Below, piece after piece: positions 23,292 through 36,673 of a stretch of DNA of 64,000 bases (position 1 is its first letter; each line of letters begins with the position of its first letter). Below the pieces are notes generated by a model. That model was not told where the DNA came from and did not search any database. It saw only the letters and a program-made list of their open reading frames with translations. A program made the position numbers and the translations under genes. This DNA comes from Cephalotus follicularis. Taxonomy: Eukaryota; Streptophyta; Magnoliopsida; Oxalidales; Cephalotaceae. The stretch spans positions 248,001-312,000 of the forward strand of contig BDDD01000358.1 in NCBI GenBank assembly GCA_001972305.1, read 5' to 3'.

Positions 23292-23971
23292 ATGGTGAGA
23301 AAATTGGAAGCAAAGAGAAGCGAACACTCCCTTAAGTTACTTTGTAGTTACGGCGGCAAGATCCTCCTTCGCTTTACTGACGGCAAGCTCCGTTACGTCG
23401 GTGGCCACAATAGAGTCCTCTCCGTTGATCGCTCCATATCCTTCACAGGTTTCTTCACTATTCTATTTTAATTAACTTTCGATTTTACTTAATTTAAGCT
23501 CGATTTTCAATTTTTGTTTCGAAATTCTGATTTGTGTGTTTTATTGAATCGTTTGCAGAGCTGATGGTGAAGCTAGGGGAGTTCTGTGGATATTCCGTTA
23601 CTTTACGGTGCCAATTACCAAATGGAGATCTGGAGACGCTAATCTCAATTAAATCCGATGAGGAGCTGGCTAATCTCATTGAATTATACGACGACGTTTC
23701 TCCCGGTTCGCAGATCAGAGCTGTTTTATCGCCACCGACATTGCTCAAACAAATCTCTCCTCCTCCATCAACCAATCAGAGTCTCAATTTCTCCCCAACC
23801 AAACACTCCTTCACCGATTATCCGACCGCGTATCGGTTTCTATATCGGAGTTCTTCGCCGCCGATCAGAGACCAGAGAAAGTTAGGCAGAGCTTGTTGTC
23901 CTCATCATCACTACCAAGGAAACCCTAGGATTTCGTATTGTGATCATCCTCACTGCAGTTACTGGAATTGA
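23292..23971 (+). CDS. PB1 domain protein, 189 residues
   Basis: Two exons, 23292-23448 and 23559-23971, joined by a GT-AG intron; 570 nt, 189 residues. An N-terminal PB1 (octicosapeptide/Phox/Bem1p) domain spans about residues 13-105: a glycine turn SYGGKILLR, DGKLRYVGG, VDRSISF, LGEFCG, RCQLPNGDLETLISI and the acidic SDEELANLIELYDD (OPCA) motif. The basic lysine of strand 1 (K23) is also present, so it could bind PB1 partners on both faces. The rest is Ser/Pro-rich and ends in a His/Cys-rich tail (CCPHHHYQG, YCDHPHCSYW). This layout is typical of small plant PB1 proteins of unknown function. The splice fits the family consensus at SISF-ELM. Confidence 0.88.
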
Positions 23972-25105
23972 CACTAAAAAATAGCCCTACATTCGATTTA
24001 TACAGTTATACAGATATGTGAAGAACATTAGTAGATTAGAGACGATGACGACAAAAACTTAAAATGAAAAAAAAAACGGAGTGAAATTTAGGTCTGTGTA
24101 ATTATTTGGTTTCTTGAATGTCGTGTTTGCAACAAATTTTGCCGTTAGGTTCTGTTAATGAACCGTCAATACAGACAGAAATAGCCGTTATCAAGACGGA
24201 ATATTTCACAAATTCCAATTTACTGTTTTTTTTTTTCCGTGTAATTGTGTACAGAAGGTGGACCCACGGAATACGTGCAAGTTTTTCTGTAGTTGGTCAA
24301 GTTGGTTTGGTTGATTTTATATTAATTGTCTAATTGTTTTTCATTTTGTGATTACAGGTCAATAAATGGAGGAATCTGATACTTTTTTTGATGCGGTCTA
24401 ACCGACTAAGGAATTATGGAAGAGAGAACAAACACATTCATTGTTCAAACTTGACACCAATAACTTTCTATGGGATTCTGCTTTCAAAATGGGGACTAAA
24501 ATAAAAACGCTTAAATATCAATTAATGGGTTTTTAACACGAAATTAGATATTTTCAGTTAGGTAAGAAACCATGGGGGAAATAACAATTATATACCAATA
24601 TTGGAACACAAGTGCTGAAATACTGCTTAAATCTAATGGTTGGGTGATAGTAAATGTTATTGTATGGACACCATTAGAAAGGGGTTGTTGTCTTCACATA
24701 AAGCATTATTAAATCTTTTTATGTAGTTTAATAACCAATGCCGTGTTTTTTTGGTCCTGCACGGCATACTATTTTAAATTTTAAGGTAGGTATGGTCTAT
24801 AGGACTGGAGCTTTCTATTCTAAATTTTAAGATAGGTAGGGTATATACGAGTTGAGCTTAAGCTCGTTCCTTTAGATTTTATCGAATTTGAGCTCTTGAT
24901 AAACTCAAAATAAAGTTTCATTCAATAAGAAATTCATGGGTATACTTTGACTAGAGATAATTAACTAATCGAATTCTAGTTTAGTTTGTTTATATGTTTT
25001 TTTGTTTTTAATTAATAAATAAATAAATATGATATTGGTATAATGATAAATTAAAATAAATTATAAAATACAAATAAAAAAGATTAATGGATGTGAACAG
25101 CTGTT
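23972..25105. other. Intergenic, AT-rich
   Basis: No gene seen. A roughly 30-bp direct repeat around TAAATTTTAAGGTAGGTA occurs twice at 24770-24850. Otherwise long A/T tracts. Confidence 0.55.
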
Positions 25106-25513
25106 CAATATTGTCAGAACCAGGCCAAACGCCAAACCGTAAAGTTCAAATGTTCAAGGGTTTGAGTTTCAATCAGAGTCAAATCGTAAATTTAAATAAA
25201 TATATATATTTATAATAAATATTATATAAAATTCATAATATTGATACATTAACAGTATAATATTATATAAAATAACAATACTTTTTCTTACTTATATAAA
25301 ATATTGATAACGTAATTAAAAAATAATATGATTTAGGTCTCAAATCCGGATCATAATATTAATTTTTAGAAAATCAAAGACTTATTTTTCTTTTTCTTTT
25401 TTTTAAAACCGACGGTGGACCGGTTTGGACCGATTTTGACCGGCCCATCCTCAAGACCAGTTCCTGGTTTTACCGGTCCGATCATCCAATCCGGTTTGGT
25501 TCTGACAACATTG
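25106..25513. mobile_element. MITE-like element with CAAtaTTGTCAGAACCA ends
   Basis: The left end CAATATTGTCAGAACCA and right end TGGTTCTGACAACATTG are near-perfect inverted repeats 408 bp apart. Inside the right end is a GGACCGGTTTGGACCG-rich block. The ends resemble hAT-type non-autonomous elements. No TSD could be confirmed. Confidence 0.6.
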
Positions 25514-26639
25514 ATTCACATTCATTGTGTGGACAAGAAAGGTCATAATGAAGTGACATAATCTCATTTGTGACTTTTAAAACATCAGTTGTTTTTTTTT
25601 AAAAAATATCAGTGATGATCTTTTTAAAATCACAAATGAGATTTTGACAGTTCATTTGTAACTCATTTATATATAAACGAACATATAATTGAATTGTTAA
25701 CAAGTAAAGAATTTGATATTTGGATATAATTTCTATCAAGAATCTAACCAATTATCTAACTTATCATTGTTTAAACTCAGCTCGTCAAGTTAACAAAACA
25801 TAAAATCATGTTCGTTATAATTTAATAAACTTAATGAAAATCACAAATGAAACTTTTAAGGAATCAAGTTGCTTATAAATGATTTGGTTTATTTATACTA
25901 AAGATAGAAAAAGGTTTTAAGCATAAATGGATGTACAGATTCTGCATAAAGCAGCTCTTTTTAAAAATACACAATACATTTAATACATCATTTTTTACTA
26001 GATTTATATTTAAAATTTATTTCCTACTCAAAAGTAATGTGAATTATTAAATATTGAGTTAGATATGTACACCTTAATTTTGATATAGAAATAAAACCGG
26101 TTAGAGACGTGCGAAGAATCTATCGCAGAATATGTGTTACTCCTTTCATTGGTAAACCTTAAGAATCCGTTGCCACAAAAAAGGTAAACCGCATGACTAA
26201 ATTACAAGACGTCTTTTTTATCGATCCAAGTCAGTGCATTCACTCAACACTCGTTCAAAGACTTTGAATCTTTGATTATTCAAAAGCTTGACTAGTTAGG
26301 AGAAGAAAAGTGTCCCAATCTAGAGAGTTTAAGGACAACGCCATTCTTTCTCTCTTGGTTTTGTCTCTTTTACACAATCAAAGAACGGCAATAGTCAACA
26401 CCATTCTCCATCAAGACACCGTATGGCATACAATGCTTATTTGACTGTTCAACTATCCCAGAAACAATACTAACCCAGTTGAAGCATGTATAAACAAAAA
26501 GCTTCATAGAAACGGGAGATAAACTAATTCATAGTTGTTATATAATATAATGACCAGTCTAGGCATATAAAATATCTTGCATATTCATCATTTTCAAAAT
26601 ATTTCAAACAATGCGGGTGGGGTATTAATGTCTGACATC
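25514..26639. other. Intergenic with a small inverted repeat
   Basis: 25560-25643 is a palindrome: AATCTCATTTGTGACTTTTAAA faces its near-complement around 25622-25643, probably a MITE remnant. The remaining sequence is AT-rich with no recognised gene. Confidence 0.55.
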
Positions 26640-28178
26640 TTAAGCAGTTTCTTGCTCAAACTCTTCACCCTCCGATTCCTCCACATTATCAGCTTCATCA
26701 TCTTCCGCATCATTGTCATAATCCTCTTTGTCGTTGTCGACAGTTGTTTTCCCAATTATAATCACATTGCTGTTGGTCTTTCTGATTTCATTACACTGCA
26801 AATATCCAATGTATAGAGTGTTAACAACGTGCCTTACAAGAATAAGAGAAAAAAAATTCAGAGGCAAAAATATAGAGCTGAAGTATCTGCTTACAGAATA
26901 GGATGTGCATACGTGCGCGTGTGCTCAATGTGTTCAAGTTATACCGGTTAAAAAGTAACATTCATGTTTTGATGCGACTATCCAGGCGCTTGTACCCTCT
27001 GTTTGCTGAATTTATTAAATACATAATCAACAACCTTTTAGGACTATTAATACGAGAATTGTTGTTGCACTAAAAACGTCTGGATCATTGCTGATGAGAA
27101 ACAGGATATTAGGTGTAGATTTAAATTTTACCAGAGAGCAAGGGAGAGGGACAAGTGAAGATTTGGCTAGCATTATAAAAATGTTGGTGGTATTTCCACA
27201 ACTGAAAATCGTCCAGCCACGGTTGCGAGGCACTGTACATACAGTTTTCAAGTTCTGTTCATGAACAGTGCTTCAAAATCGTGCCCGGATGGTTTTCAGT
27301 CGTGGAAATACCGCCAACCTATAAAATATACATTTATGAGTAAGATAACCTATTCGCATTTATGAGTAAGATAACCTATACACATGATATACCAATTATA
27401 AAATTACAAGCAGAAACAAAATCAAAGTGTACTAATAAAGATCTGGCTCCTCTCCAGTTGAGAGGAGCCCAGTGCACCTTTTGTGAATAATTTAATTTCC
27501 AGTGCGCAGGTCACTGCACTGGGCTTGCCCAGTACGGGAGAATCCTTGAGGTATTTGATTCAGCCCAATCGGCGATACAGACCCAAGGGAAAATCCTTTC
27601 CAATGATTAGTTGGCTTAAGCAGAGCAGCCTAGAAGGTGCTATTGCCCAACAAGCTAAGAATCCATTTTGGAACTCAAGCTTCAAATCCTAGTGACTCAT
27701 GTGAAATGTGCGTTAATGAACAAAAAGCAACATCAAAACATCTTTAGGCAATTAAACTAATTTTCTCGTTGTGTACATATCTACAAATAAGATTGTGCAC
27801 TAGCAAGTACTCTTCCTTTGGCATATATCAAAAGGCAAATTTAAATTTGTATCTATAAACACCAAAATCAAAGACCCAGCACTAGTTTTAAATCTCTTTG
27901 ATAAAATAAAAATAAAATAAAAAACCCAAATTCCTAAAAGTGTTGCCAAACCATTAATTGCATCCCCAATAATTTCCCTTAAAAGCGGTTTGATAAAAAC
28001 AAGCAAAACATGGGTATTGTGTAAAGTAAGGGACCTTCTCTTCAAAATCTGATTCCTCCATGGCGAGGAGGAGCTCTTCGCTGTGGGGTTGGGGCCACTG
28101 AGAGGGCAGCAGAAACGACGTCGGAATCGTCCTTGTTGACCATGGGTATTGAGTCATGAACGCTGGGTACTGTAACAT
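26640..28178 (-). CDS. Small acidic plant protein, 99 residues, function unknown
   Basis: Two exons on minus: 28178-28035 (48 codons, starting MLQYPAFMTQYPW) and 26795-26640 (52 codons including TAA), joined in phase 0 by a 1,239-bp GT-AG intron. Exon 1 contains SEELLLAMEESDFEEK. Exon 2 starts CNEIRKTNSNVIIIGK and ends in a strongly acidic tail (EDDEADNVEESEGEEFEQ). No signal peptide or membrane segment. The continuous sense across the junction and the plausible splice sites support a real gene; the combination looks like a conserved plant protein, but I cannot name it. The intron holds a MITE at 27183-27318 and a CAGTGCAC-rich stretch at 27440-27700. An upstream in-frame start is not ATG, so 28178 is chosen. 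Confidence 0.68.
27183..27318. mobile_element. MITE-like palindrome in the intron
   Basis: GTTGGTGGTATTTCCACAAC at the left faces its inverse near-complement ending CCGCCAAC at 27318. The arms are about 32 bp with a few mismatches, and AT-rich DNA flanks both sides. Stowaway/Mutator-like fold-back elements have this form. TSD not resolved. Confidence 0.6.
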
Positions 28179-29218
28179 TTTCTCTGTCTCTCTACCTGCA
28201 CTGTTCACTGGACGCAGGGTCTTTTCTTTTGTGGGCCAAGGAGATGTTTGGAATCCAATCCACAAGATATTATATATGCTTTAATCTTTCATACCTACCC
28301 AACTTATAAATCTTGTTTATACGTACCCAACTTTACGAATCTTGTATAATTGACTCTTATTATTAATATTCTCTCCATGAGCGATAGGAACGTAACACCT
28401 TCGAATTTATTACATAAATTCGATGAATTAACCCACCTAAAATTAACACACACACAAAAAAAAAACCAACAACATATGATCAGATATCCCAATGTTTTTA
28501 TCACCCCATCGAACCCAATTCTCATGTATGCTTAGATGCCTCATGTTCACCAATTTTTTGATATAATTAAGGAAAGAAGACTCATTTGAATAAAACGATA
28601 TCAGTTAAATTAAAAGGTTAATAACTCGTGTTGGCCAACTTCATTTGAAGTAACTATAGGAGTACATAATTTATCCAAGTTGAGGTACATACACTGTAAC
28701 AAACTAGCATGTACGAGGCCCAACCACAAACGTCCAGTTCAATATCACTATCTCTGAATTCCATTTAAAAAAGTTACAAAAAATCAAGAATTAGGGATCC
28801 AACAGAAAGCCCCAAATAACCGAACAACAAAATATGATATGGTACAAGCAATGGCCAATAAAGCTGAGACAATAAGTTAATTACCGTTTTGAAGAAGCAA
28901 TCTATACTCGTATTGACCTCAACAAAACGCAAAACCCAAACCGACTCACTAAATTCCTTCGTTGGTAATGACATTGGGGATACGCTGTATTCTATATTTC
29001 CTCTCCACACTCTATACTCGTGTCCTTCTCTCTCACATCCACGTTTTTTCCCCTCTGCTAATGGCTTTGCATTCCCTTTTCTCTTTCCTCAAACTACAAA
29101 AGCAACAATCTTTGTTCCTAAAACACAATCACACCCTCTTCTCTTCGAAACCCAATATTGGTTTTTACTTCCAAAGGAGTACTAGGATTAGAGTTTTGTA
29201 GTAGTTGTAGTAGCATTC
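28179..29218. other. Intergenic between divergent genes
   Basis: About 1 kb between the starts of the minus-strand small acidic gene and the plus-strand C2-GRAM gene. It must hold both promoters. Mostly AT-rich, with a CT-rich leader-like stretch at 29020-29160. No other gene seen. Confidence 0.55.
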
Positions 29219-32200
29219 ATGAGGTTGTACGTTTTTGTGTTGCAAGCCAATAACTTGCCTGTTAAGGATAGTTACGTGAAACTTCAAGTTGGCAAGTTCA
29301 AGAGCAAAACTAAGATTTTGAGGAGTACTGTGAGCCCAAATTGGAATGAGGAGTTTGCGTTTAGGCTCCATGATGCTAACGAAGATGTTGTTATTTCTGT
29401 TTTTAACCATGCTGATGATGATTCTGGGTTCTTTAACGGGCCCCGGGATTTGGTGGGTCGGGTTCGGATCCCTGTTTGGTCGGTTGCTAATGAAGAGAAT
29501 CAGACCTTGCCACCAACTTGGTTCTCTCTTGAGAAGCCCAAGAAGGGAAAGTTCATCAATAAAGATTGCGGTTAGCGTCTCTGTCACTGCTTTTCGTTTT
29601 TATTTTTTCCTTATATGGTCGTCTTCAGCCATGTATTAATTAAATATACTGGCAGTTCATAAATGGAATATTAAGATTTGACTACTAAAATAGTTTGAGG
29701 GAATTGCAACATGATGATGCTAGAATTAGTAGTTTATTCGAGTAGTATAATAGAATTGGGAGATTCAATTGTCTTAAAAGTCTCATCTCTATCAACAGTA
29801 AAGAAGAAATCTTCAATGAGCATTGTTAGCTTTATGAGGCCTGGTTGCCTGCCAAATCAGTAGAAGGGTGTAGTAGTCACTTAATTCATAAAACTTTGGA
29901 AGTCGCGTTATTATTTTGAGAATAATGCTGAATTTTACAGCCTTTCTTTTCCCACTGCTTAATGAATGACACGTGGATGATGATGTATACATGTGAATCA
30001 AAATCATTAACATAGATGACATGCGTTATGTATTAAGCACTGTCATATCATCCGGAAAAATAAAAGTTGTAAAAAATTTGTGACATATAACAATACTCGT
30101 TTTTTGAGGAAACCGTTAATCATGAAGGCTTCAACTATGTAAGAGAAATCCAAGTTAGAAGTGAATATAGTTTTTGACATTGCATGGCCACGTTTTGTAT
30201 CTAGTATGTATGAAACAAAATTCCTAGCTTGTGTTTTTGTGGATTAATCTAAATTCCGAAAGGCGCAAGTAGTCTGAATGCGAATGGTTACCCCCATTGT
30301 ACTCTAAGGTAATGAAATGTGCAACAGGTTTTAAGGGAAGCTATTGGATGCTGGGATTCTGCCAAATGCCCGTTGATACAAAAACAATTTCATATGTAGG
30401 AATCTGATAGATGACATAATTTCCGTATTTTTCAACTACTACTACTACTATGCCTAAATCCTCAGCTTTTAGGAGAAGCTAGTTGGTATTTCTCAATCAA
30501 AGAAAAAATTATTTCTAGAATAACGGTGCCTTCTCCACACTATAGATTGTTCTGTTCAGTTTCTTTGCGTAATGAGATGGATAGAACTGTTTACCCCCAA
30601 TATGAGTACAGCTGCTAAATGATTGACAATGTTTTTGTTTTGCCCTCCTTGGTCTGTGATAGAAGCTATGAACAAAGTCTTTGAAGTGGTGCAGTCATTG
30701 AATAGTCATCTTAGGCATTACGAGATGCCTTTTTGTTCAGTTACATAATATTCTTGTACTTTGCATGCAGGGAAGATTCTTCTCACTATTTCTCTGCACA
30801 GGAAAAGTCATGACACTTCCAACAGTTGCCGCTTTTGTGCACATTCAAACATTAACATTGATGACTCTAAAGCATCAGAAGGTCCATGTATAACATGTCA
30901 TGACATATATAGCTCCAAACGTCATCACCTGAAGATAGCAGAAGGGAAACACTTAATGAAGGTATGTGCAAGCCGTTTGGAGAAAATATTCAATAAGAAT
31001 GAGGAAGCCTCAAGGACTGATGATTCTTCAGAGTTATCCAGTTTAAAATCTGATTCTGAGGACGTTGTGGAGGAACGGTCCTCCGGTTGTAGCTTTGAAG
31101 AAGCTATGGAGATGGTGCAGTCAAGAAACTATGATCAAGCAATTCCAGACAACCTCCATGGTGGCATTCTTCTTAATCAGACATATGTTATGTCATCTAA
31201 TGAGCTTAATACATATCTTTTTGCACCCAATTCACAATTTAGAAAAGATCTGGCAGAACTGCAGGGTACAACAGATGTACAAGAGGGGCCTTGGACATGG
31301 AAATCAGAGGAAATGTCATGTTTAACACGAGTTGTTACCTGCACAAGAGCTGCAAGTAAATTAGTCAAATCTGTTAAAGCCACAGAGGAGCAAACCTATA
31401 TTAAAGCAGATGGAAGGGAATTTGCTGTATTGGTAGACGTTAGTACACCCGAAGTTCCATATGGAAATGCATTCAAGGTTGAGTTGCTTTACAAGATAAG
31501 TCCTGGACGGGAGCTTTCTTCTGGAGTAGGGTCTTCCCACCTTCTAATATCCTGGGGCATTAACTTCCTTCAGAACACTATGATGAGAGGCATGATTGAA
31601 GGAGGCGTTCGTCAGGGACTGAAGGAAAGTTTTGATCACTTTGCAAACTTGCTGGCTCAGAATTTGAAGGTTCTGGATTCTGTGGATTTGTTGGACAAGG
31701 AACATATGCTGGCAACTTTGCAAACAGAACACAAATCAGATTGGGAATTGGCATTTAAATATTTTTGGAATTTTTCTTTAGTTTCTGCCACTTTTATGGC
31801 TCTATATGTCCTACTACATATTCAACTATGTGAACCCAGCACAGTCCAGGGCTTGGAATTTTGTGGACTTGATTTGCCAGACAGTTTTGGAGAGCTAATC
31901 ACTTGTGGCATTTTAATTATCCAATTGGAGCATGTTTATAACATGGTCACTCACTTCGTTCAAGCCAAGTTGCAAAAGGGTAGACATATCATACTACTCA
32001 TTTTAACTTAGTTATTTGAAACCTAAAACATGTTTACAATCGATGTTACTCAGTTACTTCTTTCCAAGGATGTATTTATATTGCAATGCCCATCTTATCA
32101 ACAGGAAGTGATCATGGAGTTAAAGCACAAGGAGAAGGATGGGTTCTTACTGTGGCTTTGATTGAAGGGACTAATTTAGCATCCTTGGAGTCGCCAGGGT

Positions 32201-34592
32201 TCTCAGACCCCTATGTGGTTTTCACCTGCAATGGTAAAACAAGAACAAGCTCTGTCAAGCTTCAAACTGGTGATCCTCAATGGAATGGTGGGGCCTTCTA
32301 TTACTTTAATTTTTTGTACACATTTCATTATACAATCATACCTGTTAACCCATCTTAAATATATTGCAGAGATACTTGAGTTTGATGCTATGGAAGAGCC
32401 ACCGTCTGTTTTAGATGTGGAAGTTTTTGATTTTGATGGTCCATTTAAACACTCCACCGCACTTGGGCATGCTGAGATCAATTTCTTGAAACACACGTCT
32501 ACTGAACTAGCTGACTTGTCAGTCTCTCTAGAGGGAAAGCTTGCTCGGTCTTCCCAGTCAAAGTTACACTTGAGGATTTTTTTGGACAATAACAATGGAG
32601 TTGAAACTATAAAGGAATATTTACTGAAGATGGAGAAGGAAGTTGGCAAGAAGGTTAACAATTTAGTCTTTTATTTTTTTCATTTTAACAATCACCGGGA
32701 TTTTTTTGTCAGTCTTATGGTTATCTGACTCATAATTCCAATATAGTAATTTATTTTGTGCTGCCTTAATGAAGCTTAGTGAACCTACTGATTTTTTCTT
32801 AACTCTTACATGGAGAAGGAAGTTGTCCAGAAGATAAATAATTTAGTCTCGTATATTTTCAAATTAACAATCACCCGGATTTTATTGTCACATTTTACAT
32901 GGTTAGTTGACTCATTTTTCCAATATAGTAATTTGTTGTGCTGTCTTGGTGAAAAGCTTAGTGAACCTACCGATTTTTTTCTTTAAAAATCATAAAAATC
33001 TCATATTGTTTCACTAACTTCGTTATGGGTGCCTGACAGTTGAATCTGCGGTCACCTCACAAAAATTCGACATTTCAGAAATTGTTTGGGTTGCCATCTG
33101 AGGAATTCCTTATCAGTGACTTTACATGCTCTTTGAAGAGAAAAATGCCTTTACAGGTGCTTTGTTAATGGTTCTTAGTACATACATGGAAGGAAATTGT
33201 GAAATTTAGGTTCATTTGCAGTGCTAATTATTTCTCAGTTAATCGATGTTTCAAGCTTGATTAGTTTCTTATGATCATAATTCTAATTTCCAGATTTTCG
33301 TGCTTACTTCCGAATTTCAAGAGATCTATATAGCTTAAAGTTGAAATGGCTTTTTATCCAAAAAAAAAAAAAAGTTGAAATGGCTTTTTGAAGCAGGGAC
33401 GGCTCTTTCTCTCTGCAAGAATTGTGGGGTTTTATACCAATTTGTTTGGACATAAAATAAAAATTTATCTTCTCTGGGAGGATATTGAAGACATTAAAGT
33501 GCTTCCTCCATCACTGTCATCTGTGGGTAGCCCTACACTGGTCATAGTTCTGCAAAAGGGTCGAGGTCTAGATGCAAGGCATGGTGCAAAGTCCCAAGAT
33601 AAAGAAGGCAGGCTCAATTTCTATTTTCAATCATTTGTGTCATTCGGTGAAGCCACCAGGTCAGCATTATGATAAAGTTCAGTGTAGCACTCTCACGTAA
33701 GATTTTCTATTTCTTCCGACCCTATAAGGTGATTAACTGCCATGTTTCGATAGAACAATTATGGCTTTGTGGAGAACAAGAACACTGAACCCGGATCAGA
33801 AAGCAGAAGAGCAGGAGGATCAAGAAGAAAGATCCGTTATTCTTGAAGATGGTGGATGCATTTTGGATGTTGAAGACGCGAAGATGTCCAAGATTTACAC
33901 TGCTGAACTTACTATTAATGCAAGTAATCATTTTTCTTTATTAATAACTTTATGCACTTCTTAGATTGATTTTAAGACTCTGGGGACAATGGTGCAGATA
34001 AAATCACTGATGCAATTGTTTGATGGAGGCAAGTTGGAGCACAAAATTATGGAAAAATCAGGTTGTCTAAATTATGCAACTTCCAAATGGGTACCTGTTA
34101 AGCCCGGCGTCTTAGAAAGGCATCTCTCTTACAAATTCAATCGCCATGTTTCAATCTTTGGAGGGGAAGTCAGCTGCACCCAACAAAAAACTCCCACTGC
34201 AAATGATGAAGGGTGGCTTGTAACTGAGGCCATGTCACTGCATAATATCCCATTTGGAGATTACTTTCGTGTACGTGACAATTAAAAGTAGAGCCCTTTA
34301 ATGTATTTTTTTATATTTAAAACATGCTCGTATAGTTCTCAGTTCCTAATACGGATTTGTATCCACTTAATGTACATTTCCTTGTTTTTGTCTGCAGGTT
34401 CAATTTAGGTACCAGATAGAGAAATCTGACCCTGCACATAATGCATGCAAGTGTGATGTCCACATAAGAATCACCTGGCTAAAAAGCACCAAATTTCAGC
34501 AGCGAATTGCAAAAAACATAACCGAGAAGTTTACCCAAAGGTTTAAAGAAATATTTGGACAGGTTGAGAAAGAGATTCTCTTTGCAACTTAA
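29219..34592 (+). CDS. C2 and GRAM domain protein with two VASt domains, 1013 residues
   Basis: Nine exons: 29219-29570, 30771-31979, 32105-32287, 32370-32653, 33040-33156, 33397-33659, 33754-33919, 33998-34270, 34398-34592; total 3,042 nt, all phases consistent. Order: C2 domain 1 (residues 1-115, MRLYVFVLQANNLPVKD), linker, VASt domain 1 (about 244-410), hydrophobic segments (about 451-472 and 490-510), C2 domain 2 (about 530-640, TNLASLESPGFSDPYVVF), GRAM (about 685-765, FGLPSEEFLISDFTC, LWEDIEDI), VASt domain 2 (about 840-1000). It matches the architecture and length of the Arabidopsis At5g50170 type. C2 domains bind phospholipid, often with calcium; VASt domains of related proteins bind sterol at membrane contacts; the exact role here is inferred. 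Intron 7 begins with GC (33920), not GT. No stop or frameshift in the model. Confidence 0.92.
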
Positions 34593-34833
34593 CAATGTAT
34601 TAACACCCCAGAAAGTGTTCAAGTCATACAAATCCTAGGTTTGATTTTTCTTTTAGATCACAAGTCCTAGGTTTGATTTCTCTTGGGATCAAACTGGGTC
34701 TTACCGGTTAGAGATGTGGTGAGTTTCGGGGTTTACTTTCTATATGTTTAAAGGACGCTTCATATGTACTATTTATTTTTTCTTCTGTTTAGATCACACA
34801 ATTTATTTATTTTTCAATTTATTCATTGTTTTT
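34593..34833. other. Downstream region of the C2-GRAM gene
   Basis: 3' UTR and flank. A CAAGTCCTAGGTTTGATTTC-type sequence near 34660 vaguely resembles a tRNA-derived B box but is not convincing. The MULE begins at about 34834. Confidence 0.5.
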
Positions 34834-35025
34834 TTTAGGCTCAAATGTACATTTGGTGATTGAACTTTCATTATATTTGTAATTAGGTACTTGAACTTAA
34901 ATTTTGTTCAATTAGATAGCTAAACTTTAAAATCGCGTTCAATTGACTACTTGTCGTCACTAAATCGTAACGGTCACTAACGAAGTACACGTGGCAAGTG
35001 ACGTGGTTTTTATGAAAGATTAAAC
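34834..35025. repeat. MULE left terminal inverted repeat
   Basis: About 190 bp. Conserved against the right end over AATTAGGTACTTGAACTTAA, TTTTAAAATCGCGTTCAATT, CACTAACGAAGTACACGTGG and ATGAAAGATTAAAC, with scattered mismatches. Confidence 0.88.
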
Positions 35026-36241
35026 AAATGAAACATGTTTGACGTGATATCTGATGTGAAAATTTGTCCATGTGTTGACTGATCATTGGTTGAAAAACAA
35101 AATTCGGTAAAAAATAAAAGAAGAAGAAACAAAACAAAAACACGTGGTAGAAAGAAAAAAAACGCACAAAACATATACCATGAACCCTAACTCACATCTC
35201 CTAAATCCATTACAAACAAAAATCTTCTCAACCAATTGAATCCCTAAATACATCATATAGAAACCTGAATCGCTACAACCTCGACTGAATCCAAACTGAA
35301 TAGTGCGATAAGTGAAATGTCTTCTTCGCAGTCATCGATTTCAAACTATGAGTTCACTGACCCAAGAATCATTTACAACTGTGGTCTTAATGCTCCAAGA
35401 ATTACTTCTTAGAGTGATGCAAACCCTGGCCGTAGATTTCACAGTTGTCCGAATTATAAGGTAACTTTTTTATTTCCCCTTTATTTATTTCATGATAATT
35501 TTGAATATTAAATTTATTTTTTTATTTCATGATTACTCAGTCAATGCAGTTATTTACTATATAATTTTAGTAATTCTTGTAATTTTTTCATATAAAGATC
35601 AGACCTTAATCACTAAACCCTCCAAACTTCCTGATTTGTCTCAATTTCCTGATTTACTTTGATTTAGCTCATACCTTTTATTGAATTGATGCAATTTAAT
35701 TAATTACACCAGGTTAGCATGGTTTTCTAATATATATATTTTTGCCAAATGTTGTTGGACTATTGATAAAATGAACCAAATTCATTGCAACGGGATTCCT
35801 TAAACTTGCAATCAAACCACATATCCAAATATGTTTACTTGTGCTATGTAATTATGACATGTTTTCACTTGGTAGTTGCTTACAGTTGCATCATTTGGTT
35901 ATTGGATACAGTACACAAAACCTCATATGGTGTTTGATATATTGTAAGAACATGCTAAGAAATGCAACTTCTTCCTGTGGCATGACCCTGAAATTCAAGG
36001 AGAGCAAACGATGTTATCTTGGAGTTAAGGGATAATCGTAAAATACTAAAGGCACAAGTGTCTGAGTTGAGAACAGAAAATATGGCACTCAAGAGGAAAC
36101 TCAATAATGGATTTCTTACAAATTATTCTTGTGAGCCATTAGAATAGCACAAGGATGCTTCTGCATTGCAAAGGGAGAACAAGAGTTTGAAAAGGAAGTT
36201 GAATGTGGCATCTGCAGAAGCCAGACAGAAGAAAGTATACA

Positions 36242-36673
36242 TGTTGGATATATTGGTGCATTAGCATAAAGCTAATTTAATATTTCATGCGGAAAGAAAT
36301 TTAAGAGAGGAAAAGGGATTAAAAAATTGCATGGAAGAAATAATTGAGAAAAGGAATGAGAGAATCGGAGGGATGGAAAAAGAGTTAATGGAGAAAAAAC
36401 TCTCACTACCTTATTAATTCCTTTACAAAGAGCACATATTTATAGTACAAGGAAAACATTAAAATAAGAGCAATAGAATTCCAAATGGAATTCTATGATG
36501 ACCACATTCAAACTCCATGGCATCCAAAAGCTCACATGGCTTGAATGCATTGAATTTATTGTACTTTAATATAAAATCATCACACCTTTGCAGCCTTCAC
36601 ATGGGCTGCCACATTTGAATATGGTGATCAATGTAGGTGTGCTACCAACCATGGAATGGTTGAAAATTCAACA
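36242..36673 (-). repeat. Copia 3' LTR
   Basis: 432 bp with a TATAAATA box on minus at 36444-36437. The RNase H frame stops inside this LTR: the TGA at 36670-36668 uses the LTR's first bases. I count about 11 differences from the 5' LTR, ten of them transitions. Confidence 0.9.

Noticed and set aside
27483..27692. 69-residue plus-strand ORF
   Set aside because: It is inside the intron of the minus-strand acidic gene, with no recognised family and next to palindromic repeat DNA; coding-like in places but unsupported.
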